From: a bacterium
GTDB lineage: Bacteria; Desulfobacterota; DSWW01
Length of the DNA stretch: 6,267 nucleotides
Reading direction: 5' to 3'
Assembly (NCBI GenBank): GCA_030609865.1
Contig: JAUWSZ010000166.1
Location: forward strand, 1 to 6,267
The notes below the pieces were generated by a model. The model saw only the letters and a program-made list of their open reading frames with translations, did no database searches and had not been told where the DNA came from. Position numbers and translations under genes: made by a program. Numbering within the stretch: the first letter of the stretch is position 1; every line of letters starts with the position of its first letter. Shown in pieces: positions 1-4,642 of the stretch.

Positions 1-1
1 G

Positions 2-154
2 CGCGTCGTCAGCCAGATTCTGAAGGAAGGGCTTGCCGAATCCGAATCCCACAGGGCGCCGCTCAGGATCGGTCTTCCCATCGGAGTTTTGCCCTTCTAC
101 TTCCCGGACCTGTATGATGCTTCTGTTGTGGGAGAGAGCCTTCTGGAATGTTGA
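2..154 (+). CDS. C-terminal 50 codons of an unrecognised protein (5' truncated)
   Basis: An open frame enters from the left edge and ends at TGA 152-154, giving 50 residues that begin RVVSQILKEG and end SVVGESLLEC. The other two plus frames read as arginine- and serine-rich shadow sequence. This frame has a balanced composition and a hydrophobic stretch (IGLPIGVLPFYFPDLYDA) of the kind found in folded protein, so I take it as the real tail of a gene starting outside the window. I do not recognise the family; no complete motif is present in this fragment. It converges on the CoA-transferase gene on the other strand, with 176 bases between the two stop codons, so the two are not in one operon. 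That this frame is coding is moderately likely; the function is unknown. Confidence 0.5.
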   Translation, partial: RVVSQILKEGLAESESHRAPLRIGLPIGVLPFYFPDLYDASVVGESLLEC

Positions 155-330
155 GTACAGGCAATCTTATCGGGGTTTCCTTATTGCATTATGGGCTTCC
201 GTCATCCGCCAGCCCTCGGCTTCATCTTGGTTTTGTTTCGCCGCTAGAGCAAGGTAATGACACGAAGCGATGACGATGGGGTCAAGTCCGGACACAGGAC
301 GGTAACCGGCTTGGGAAGGTACAAATTGGG
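155..330. other. Convergent intergenic gap with degenerate repeat-like sequence
   Basis: No credible gene is seen between the two converging stop codons. The right half (about 271-340) contains two related words in the same orientation, ggggtcaagtc at 279-289 and ttgggtcaaatg at 327-338, and an 8-base palindrome gtccggac at 286-293. Sequences of the form 'ggggtcaagtc…gacataggac' are, from memory, frequent interspersed elements in deltaproteobacterial genomes, often near REP-associated transposases. This copy would be a degraded remnant at best. No clear hairpin followed by a T-run, so no terminator is called. Confidence 0.3.
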
Positions 331-1521
331 TCAAATGATCCCGGATTCCCTGAGTTCGTCGATTTCCTCCTTCGTGAGGTTTGCCCAGGCGGAGAGGACC
401 TCTTCGGTGTGTTCCCCGAGTTCCGGGCTCGCCTTCTCGATGCGGCAGGGGGTCCTGGAGAACTTCATCGGCGTCCCCACGACCTTCAGGCTGCCCGCCT
501 GAGTGTGCTCTACATCGACGAACACCCCTCTCCCGTTGATGTGGGGGTCGTTCACGACCTGCTCGATGTTGTTGACCGGCCCGCACATCACGCGGTGGGC
601 ATCGAGCAGGGTGATCCACTCTTCGGTTGTCCGTAATCGCATCAGCGCATTCATCTCGTCGACAAATGCGTCGTAGTTGTCCAGCCTCGCCTCCAGAGAC
701 TTGAACCTCTCATCGGTGACCCAATCTTCTTTTCCGGCTGCCTCGCAGAACCTCTTCCAGTCGTCGTGCAACTGGGCGACCACCACGACGTATCCGTCCC
801 TTGTCGGAAAGGCCTGGAAGGGCGTGAACAGGGGATGCCTGGATCCGAGGGGGCCCGGGATTTCGCCGGTAGCGAAGTATCGGGCGCAGGCGTTCTCGCA
901 GAGGGCCACCTGGGAGTCCAGCATGGCCACGTCGATCCACTGCCCCTGCCCGCTCTTCTCCCGCTCGTGAAGGGCGGCCAGGATGGAGACGCAGGTAAAC
1001 AGGGAAGCACCGATGTCCCCCATCGAGTATCCCAGACGGGCAGGCGGCCTTCCCGGCTCCCCTGTGATGCTCATCACGCCGCCCATCCCCTGGGCGATCA
1101 TGTCGAAGGCGGGTCGCTGGGCATACGGCCCCTCCTGGCCGAAACCGGACAGGGAGGCATAGATGATCCCTGGATTGACCTCGCGGATTGCGTCATAACC
1201 GAAGCCCAGTCGCTCCATGACGCCGGGCCGGAAGTTCTCGAGCAGGATGTCCGCCCCCTTCGCAAGCTCTAACACCACCTTCTTGGCTCTCTCGCGCTTC
1301 AGGTCAAGGGTGATGCTCTTCTTGCCCCGGTTGATGCTGAGGAAGTACGAGCTCACCTTCTCGATGAAGGGGCTGGCAAAACGGGCCAGATCGCCGATCT
1401 TCGGGGCCTCTATCTTCACGACCTCTGCGCCGAGATCGGCGAGGAGCATCGTTGCATAGGGACCGGAGAGCATCCTGCCAAAACTCAACACCTTCGTTCC
1501 TTCCAAAGGTCCGGACACCAT
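331..1521 (-). CDS. CaiB/BaiF family (family III) CoA-transferase
   Basis: Predicted cytoplasmic CoA-transferase of 396 residues, the usual length for the family, which moves CoA from an acyl-CoA to a free acid through an aspartyl-CoA thioester. The N-terminus carries the family signature KVLSFGRMLSGPYATMLLADLGAEVVKIE (written in part: LADLGAEVVKIE), followed by SINRGKKSITLDL, ENFRPGVMERLG and YASLSGFGQEGPY. The motif GYSMGDIGASL supplies the expected catalytic aspartate, Asp169 counting from the chosen start, the same number as in formyl-CoA transferase. The GQGQWIDVAMLDSQVAL stretch follows as in the family. An upstream ATG at 1539 would add six residues, but ATG 1519-1521 has a perfect ribosome site five bases upstream, so I use it. 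Substrate cannot be inferred; the frame is intact and nothing in it looks degraded. A remnant of an acyl-CoA ligase lies beyond its 5' end. Confidence 0.93.
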   Translation of the reverse strand: MVSGPLEGTKVLSFGRMLSGPYATMLLADLGAEVVKIEAPKIGDLARFASPFIEKVSSYFLSINRGKKSITLDLKRERAKKVVLELAKGADILLENFRPGVMERLGFGYDAIREVNPGIIYASLSGFGQEGPYAQRPAFDMIAQGMGGVMSITGEPGRPPARLGYSMGDIGASLFTCVSILAALHEREKSGQGQWIDVAMLDSQVALCENACARYFATGEIPGPLGSRHPLFTPFQAFPTRDGYVVVVAQLHDDWKRFCEAAGKEDWVTDERFKSLEARLDNYDAFVDEMNALMRLRTTEEWITLLDAHRVMCGPVNNIEQVVNDPHINGRGVFVDVEHTQAGSLKVVGTPMKFSRTPCRIEKASPELGEHTEEVLSAWANLTKEEIDELRESGII

Positions 1522-1524
1522 TTT

Positions 1525-1531
1525 CACCTCC
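1525..1531 (-). promoter_or_regulatory. Ribosome binding site fixing the CoA-transferase start
   Basis: On the minus strand the sequence reads GGAGGTG followed by AAA and ATG (1519-1521). This strong Shine-Dalgarno match lies inside the six-codon extension offered by the upstream ATG at 1537-1539, which itself has no recognisable ribosome site. It therefore decides the start in favour of the inner ATG. Confidence 0.75.
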
Positions 1532-1545
1532 TTGTCCATCCGTAG

Positions 1546-1555
1546 CTACCGGTAG
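1546..1555. repeat. 10-base palindrome upstream of the CoA-transferase gene
   Basis: CTACCGGTAG is a perfect 10-base palindrome located 25 to 34 bases upstream of the chosen CoA-transferase start. The position would suit an operator, but it is a single short site without a second copy in the window, so a chance occurrence is quite possible. Confidence 0.2.
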
Positions 1556-1558
1556 ATC

Positions 1559-1720
1559 GGTGACTGTCCCCGACTTTGTCCGAGGTGAAAGGGCAAAGGC
1601 AAAAGGGATGGATCAAGTATTGACGTAAACCACCCCTTTACCCTTGACCCTTTCACCTTTCCCCTTCTTTGGTCCTTGATCTTAGCCGCTTACAGCGCGA
1701 ATGACAAAGGGCAGGCACCC
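1559..1720. repeat. Structured noncoding element with inverted ends (possible MITE/REP-type repeat)
   Basis: The left end (ggtgactgtcccc, 1559-1571) resembles the reverse complement of the right end (gggtgcctgccct, from 1708-1720), with one substitution and one gap over about 12 bases. Inside lies a much longer imperfect inverted repeat. The 'ggtgactgtcccc' word is, from memory, a recurrent interspersed-repeat motif in deltaproteobacterial genomes near REP-type transposases. No transposase gene is in the window and no target-site duplication was identified. A nonautonomous element is the best guess; a coincidence of short similarities is the alternative. Confidence 0.35.
1583..1658. repeat. 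Long imperfect inverted repeat (hairpin-forming)
   Basis: The left arm 1583-1607 begins aggtgaaaggg, and the right arm 1633-1658 ends ccctttcacct, an exact 11-base inverted match. Continuing inward, the arms match at about 22 of 26 aligned positions with one single-base bulge. They enclose a loop of about 25 bases. The arms are purine-rich on one side and pyrimidine-rich on the other. It lies between divergently transcribed genes (CoA-transferase to the left, plus-strand genes to the right), so it is not placed as an ordinary terminator for either. Confidence 0.6.
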
Positions 1721-1734
1721 TGTCAGTTCTCTTG

Positions 1735-1762
1735 TTGACCTGGCTCGCACACTTGACATAAC
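1735..1762 (+). promoter_or_regulatory. Weak sigma70-like promoter candidate
   Basis: TTGACC at 1735-1740 and CATAAC at 1757-1762 are separated by 16 bases and match the -35 and -10 consensus at 5/6 and 4/6 positions. A perfect TTGACA at 1753-1758 exists as well but has no usable -10 at the right distance. The site lies about 135 bases upstream of the small exported-protein gene. The match is weak and this is a candidate only. Confidence 0.2.
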
Positions 1763-1801
1763 TTACTGTCACCACTTCTCTGACACGCGCGGAGGCATGG
1801 G

Positions 1802-1895
1802 ATGAACAAGATGCGGGAGACCCTTCAAGGTCGAGAAGTACAAGCTGCGGGAACAGGTCCTGCGTGAGCTGGGAAGGGGAAAGAAAGAAAAATGA
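1802..1895 (+). pseudogene. Frameshifted C-terminal remnant of an AMP-forming acyl-CoA ligase
   Basis: Frame starting at 1824 reads FKVEKYKLREQVLRELG followed by a lysine-rich tail and TGA 1893-1895. This strongly resembles the extreme C-terminus (A10 region, with the adenylation lysine) of ANL-superfamily acyl-CoA ligases, where 'TETFKVxKYxLRE' or 'TGKVxKYxLRE' is typical. Just upstream, in the frame beginning at ATG 1802, the sequence reads MNKMRET. Removing one C from the run at 1821-1823 joins the two into NKMRETFKVEKYKLREQ, as expected for an intact ligase tail. Upstream of about 1800 no further ligase sequence is seen in any frame, and stops occur at 1803-1805 and 1781-1783. I read it as a decayed stub. 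Alternatively, ATG 1802, preceded by GGAGG at 1791-1795, could drive a 21-codon peptide ending at 1867. Confidence 0.5.
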
Positions 1896-1896
1896 A

Positions 1897-2328
1897 ATGA
1901 GAACCTTCGGCCTCATCTCGCGATCCCTCATCATCGTCTCGTTCCTGTTGGCCATGTCCGCGACCGAGCCGGCCCGTGCCATCGAGGTCATGCCCCTGAC
2001 GTACCACTTCGGGGAGGTGGAAGTCGGGGCTTCGAGCAGCACGGTGATCACCATCGTCAACTACACGGGGCACTCGCATATTCTTACGACCGTTGCCTTC
2101 TCAGAGGGAAGCAGCGCGGACTTCTCCCTCGCCACGGTCCTGGATCTCCCGATGACGCTCGAGTCCCTGGACCGGCTCGAACTGGAGATCGTCTTCTCCC
2201 CGTCCACTACGGGCCTTTTGCTGGCCGACCTGCGGATTTACAGTATCGACAACAGCCTGAAGATCGTGACCGTGTCGCTTCACGGGGGAACCGGGACTGC
2301 GCCCCCTCCCGGAGCCTGCGCCCCCTAG
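1897..2328 (+). CDS. Small exported protein with a single Ig-like (ASH/HYDIN-type) domain
   Basis: The product has 143 residues. Residues 1-28 form a convincing Sec signal peptide: a short basic start (MRTFGLISRS), a hydrophobic core (LIIVSFLLAM) and an AxA-type cleavage site (ARA, then IEV). Residues about 30-130 make one beta-rich domain of the ASPM-SPD2-Hydin (choice-of-anchor D) type: 'PLTYHFGEVEVGASSSTVITIVNYTG' (shown in part: YHFGEVEVGASSS), then DFSLA, then LELEIVFSPSTTGLLLADLRI and VSLHGG at the end. The tail GTGTAPPPGACAP is short, proline-rich, with the only cysteine of the mature protein; there is no lipobox. A GTG at 1864 would extend it by 11 hydrophilic residues, but that hides the signal peptide, so ATG 1897 is preferred, although no strong ribosome site precedes it. 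It probably acts in the periplasm or outside the cell; such domains usually mediate binding. Exact role unknown. Confidence 0.75.
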   Translation: MRTFGLISRSLIIVSFLLAMSATEPARAIEVMPLTYHFGEVEVGASSSTVITIVNYTGHSHILTTVAFSEGSSADFSLATVLDLPMTLESLDRLELEIVFSPSTTGLLLADLRIYSIDNSLKIVTVSLHGGTGTAPPPGACAP

Positions 2329-2392
2329 AGTGAACGTTGAAGACATTCCGGGGGGCACCGCATCTAACATCATCAAACAACTCTCAGGACCG

Positions 2393-2398
2393 AAGGAG
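2393..2398 (+). promoter_or_regulatory. Ribosome binding site fixing the ene-reductase start
   Basis: AAGGAG lies seven bases before ATG 2406-2408. This selects the start MAEDPLFSSF over a TTG at 2337, which would add 23 residues of non-family sequence and lacks a comparable site. Confidence 0.75.
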
Positions 2399-2405
2399 AT
2401 TGATC

Positions 2406-3476
2406 ATGGCTGAAGATCCTCTTTTTTCCTCTTTTCAGCTGAAGGATTTCAGGCTCAAGAATCGTATCGGCGTGGCCCCGATGACGCGCATGTCATCCCC
2501 TGGCGAAAGCATCCCACGCCAGGATGTACTCGACTTTCTCGTGCGGCGGGCCAAGAATGGAGCCGCCGTCGTCTACACGGAAGCCATCGTGACGGACAAT
2601 GAGAGTGCACAGGGCTACCCGGGGCAGGCCCGTCTGCTCACTCAGCCACAGATCGAGGCCTGGAAGCCCGTCGTGGAGGCGATCCGCAAGGAGGGTGCCC
2701 TCTCCATCATGCAGATGTTTCACTGCGGCCGAATGGCCTGGCCGGAAGTGAACCCTGCGAATCGGGTCATCGCTCCCAGTCCGCTTGCACCCAAGCAGGC
2801 AAACCCGTTGACCGGGGCCCCTTATCCCATTCCGGACGCCATGAGCAAGGTCGACATCGACCACGTGATCACGGGCTTTGTGGAAACGGCCAGAGGCGCT
2901 GTAAAGGCCGGGTTCGACGGCATCGAAGTACACGGCGCCCACGGCTATCTCGTAAACCAGTTCCTCTCCGCTTACTCGAATCAGAGGACGGACGAATACG
3001 GGGGAACCGTGGAGAACCGATACCGCTTGGCCCACGAAGTCGTCCAGGCCGTGCGCGAGGTCGTGCCGGCGGACCGCCTGCTCACCTTCCGGGTCTCCAA
3101 CTGGGGCGTGGCCGATATGGAGGTGTCCCTCTTCGAGAACGAGGCGGAATACAGCGAAATCGTGAAACGACTCTCAAAGGAACCGATCGACGCGATCTCT
3201 GTATCTACTTATTCCTACAGCGAAAAAGCATTCGGCACAGACAAGAACATGGCGCAGATCACCCGCCAGGCCACCCATCTCCCGATCATGATCTGTGGAA
3301 AGATCCACGATCGTGCCAGCGCCGAGGATGCGCTGCGGGACGCCGACATCGTCCTCAGCGCCAAGTCGATCCTTCTCAACCCGGATTGGGTCGAGGATGT
3401 GAGGGCAGGAAAGGCGATGCCCCCCTATGGTTCGGACGAGGCGAACGTCGCATACACCGACACTCCCCTTCCCTGA
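2406..3476 (+). CDS. Old Yellow Enzyme family FMN-dependent ene-reductase (NADH:flavin oxidoreductase)
   Basis: Predicted 356-residue single-domain TIM-barrel flavoenzyme that uses NAD(P)H to reduce an activated C=C bond. The N-terminus LKDFRLKNRIGVAPMTRMSS is the FMN-binding start; a threonine occupies the site that is threonine in classical OYE1/PETN reductase and cysteine in YqjM-type enzymes. QMFHCGRMAW and NRVIAPSPL follow. The pair of substrate-activating residues is present in VHGAHGYLVNQFLSAYSNQR: His176, His179 and Tyr181, then TDEYGGTVENRYR. The C-terminal phosphate-binding region is LPIMICGKIHDRASAEDAL and ADIVLSAKSILLNPDWV. There is no cysteine cluster or dinucleotide domain, unlike the larger relative downstream, so it acts with soluble NAD(P)H. 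It starts 77 bases after the Ig-like gene and ends 151 bases before the barrel gene. The natural substrate cannot be told from sequence. Confidence 0.92.
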   Translation: MAEDPLFSSFQLKDFRLKNRIGVAPMTRMSSPGESIPRQDVLDFLVRRAKNGAAVVYTEAIVTDNESAQGYPGQARLLTQPQIEAWKPVVEAIRKEGALSIMQMFHCGRMAWPEVNPANRVIAPSPLAPKQANPLTGAPYPIPDAMSKVDIDHVITGFVETARGAVKAGFDGIEVHGAHGYLVNQFLSAYSNQRTDEYGGTVENRYRLAHEVVQAVREVVPADRLLTFRVSNWGVADMEVSLFENEAEYSEIVKRLSKEPIDAISVSTYSYSEKAFGTDKNMAQITRQATHLPIMICGKIHDRASAEDALRDADIVLSAKSILLNPDWVEDVRAGKAMPPYGSDEANVAYTDTPLP

Positions 3477-3481
3477 TCGGA

Positions 3482-3495
3482 TCCAGGCTCCTGGA
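3482..3495. repeat. Short inverted repeat after the ene-reductase stop
   Basis: TCCAGG-CT-CCTGGA begins six bases after the TGA of the ene-reductase. The arms are perfect but only six bases with almost no loop, and no T-run follows, so it is not called a terminator. Confidence 0.25.
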
Positions 3496-3560
3496 ACGCC
3501 GACCGGATCGTCAGGCCCTTCTCGTGCATCGAATTCAGTCCATCACCATTGCATAAATCG

Positions 3561-3590
3561 TTGAGATGGTATAGGGAGATATGTGAAAAT
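3561..3590 (+). promoter_or_regulatory. Weak promoter candidate before the barrel gene
   Basis: TTGAGA at 3561-3566 and GAAAAT at 3585-3590 with 18 bases between them match the sigma70 consensus at 4/6 each, in a locally AT-rich patch (about 3545-3595) that stands out from its GC-rich surroundings. An alternative pair, TTGCAT 3549-3554 and TATAGG 3570-3575, has a spacer of only 15. The AT-rich patch is better supported than either exact box. Confidence 0.25.
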
Positions 3591-3627
3591 TAACGGTCCG
3601 TAAGGTGAGAGACGAGAGAAAACCTTC

Positions 3628-4623
3628 TTGATAAAACAACAACCGGCGACTCTCCTGTTCGTCCTGCTCACAGTCTTCCTGCATTCCCCTGCCTTCGCTC
3701 AAGGCCTGGACATGGCAAAGTGGTTCGGGCCCGATGTAGGGAGCCGCACTGTCCTCACTCAGTATGCTTTGGATATCTACACAAACTCAGACGTAGAGGG
3801 CCAGGACACCGACCTCGGCCTGCTGGAACACAACTTCTTCCTCCTGGTCCCTGTCTGGCAGAATGAGCGCAACGAATTCGGCATCACCGCCCAGGTAGAG
3901 CTGCAGGATACGGACACCGATGCCGTTCTGCCGCGGGAGGGGATTCCCCTTCCGAGCCAGCTCTGGGAAGTCCGGATCGGCGCAATCTACCGAGGCGTGG
4001 TCCGGGGCGATTGGATCTGGGGGGTCAACGCGAGCTTCGGCTCGGCCAGCAATGAGCCCTTTCAGGCCGGGGATGCCTTCGATGGAACCCTGGGCGGTCT
4101 CCTCCGCATTCCGCACAAGAAGCGAAACGCCTGGCTGTTCTTCCTCTACTTTGCCACCAACAGGGAGTTCCTGAACTACGTGCCCCTGCCGGGCGCAGGA
4201 TACTGGTGGGAACCTTCGGACAAGTTCAGGGCGGTTGTCGGTGTCCCCTTCGCTTCGTTTGCCTACAAGCCGATCAAAAAGCTCTCGCTGAACCTCAGCT
4301 ACTTCCCCATCCGGAACTTTCATGCCAAGGCAACCTACAGTATTTTTGGATTCCTGAACGTGTGCGCCGGATTCGACTGGCGCAACCAGAGGTATTTCCG
4401 CGCCGACCGGGACAACAACGACGAACGGATCTTCTACTACGAGAAGCGTGTCGGCGGCGGGCTCCGCTTGGGCGTAGCGCCGCAGGTTGCCCTCACCTTC
4501 GAGGGAGGCTGGGCCTTTGACCGGTTCTACTTCGAAGGGGAGGACTTCGGCGATCGCGATGGAAACATGATCGACGTGGCCGACGCTCCCTATGGGACAG
4601 TCAAGATCGGCGCCCGCTTCTAG
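3628..4623 (+). CDS. Putative outer-membrane beta-barrel protein of unknown function
   Basis: The product has 331 residues. The only usable start is TTG 3628, since the frame closes with TAA 3601-3603 upstream; a weak GAGAG at 3614-3618 precedes it. Residues 1-24 are a Sec signal peptide (MIKQQPATLLFVLLTVFLHS, then PAFA before Gln25). The mature part is rich in alternating aromatic and polar residues typical of amphipathic beta strands, for example FGITAQVEL, WEVRIGAIYRGVV, WIWGVNASFGSAS, LSLNLSYFPI, FRAVVGVPFASF and ALTFEGGWAFD. It ends GTVKIGARF, with the terminal phenylalanine that is the usual outer-membrane barrel insertion signal. It resembles uncharacterised barrel proteins (of the DUF6268 kind), but I cannot assign a family firmly. 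The next gene starts 19 bases downstream, so the two are likely co-transcribed; the barrel could be a channel for a hydrophobic substrate, which is inference only. Confidence 0.8.
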   Translation: MIKQQPATLLFVLLTVFLHSPAFAQGLDMAKWFGPDVGSRTVLTQYALDIYTNSDVEGQDTDLGLLEHNFFLLVPVWQNERNEFGITAQVELQDTDTDAVLPREGIPLPSQLWEVRIGAIYRGVVRGDWIWGVNASFGSASNEPFQAGDAFDGTLGGLLRIPHKKRNAWLFFLYFATNREFLNYVPLPGAGYWWEPSDKFRAVVGVPFASFAYKPIKKLSLNLSYFPIRNFHAKATYSIFGFLNVCAGFDWRNQRYFRADRDNNDERIFYYEKRVGGGLRLGVAPQVALTFEGGWAFDRFYFEGEDFGDRDGNMIDVADAPYGTVKIGARF

Positions 4624-4631
4624 CCCTGCGT

Positions 4632-4637
4632 GGGAGG
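4632..4637 (+). promoter_or_regulatory. Ribosome binding site for the TTG start of the dienoyl-CoA reductase-like gene
   Basis: GGGAGG is followed by five bases and TTG 4643-4645. The ATG at 4638-4640 is followed immediately by a stop (ATG AAT TGA), so it cannot be the start. No other initiation codon is closer to the conserved N-terminal sequence. Confidence 0.7.
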
Positions 4638-4642
4638 ATGAA

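Noticed and set aside
167..619. Minus-strand open frame (150 codons) overlapping the end of the CoA-transferase in another frame.
   Set aside because: Arg/Pro/Gly-rich frame-shadow of the CoA-transferase; the part beyond its stop lies in repeat-like intergenic sequence.
766..1272. Plus-strand open frame (168 codons) inside the CoA-transferase gene.
   Set aside because: It lies antisense to a well-conserved CaiB/BaiF coding region and reads as low-complexity Gly/His/Asp-rich sequence.
1583..1658. Inverted repeat as a bidirectional Rho-independent terminator.
   Set aside because: It sits upstream of genes on both sides (divergent layout), the loop is about 25 bases, and no clean T-run follows either arm.
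1583..1670. Recurring ggtgaaaggg/caaaggcaaaaggg words as a CRISPR array or tandem repeat.
   Set aside because: The copies are inverted rather than direct, vary in length and have no regular spacers.
1653..2060. Minus-strand open frame (135 codons) covering the ligase stub and the start of the Ig-like gene.
   Set aside because: It runs antisense to the signal peptide and Ig-like domain and shows no family features; its ATG lies inside the opposing gene.
3482..3495. Hairpin TCCAGG/CCTGGA as a terminator of the ene-reductase gene.
   Set aside because: The arms are six bases with a two-base loop and there is no downstream T-run; a stable terminator would need more.
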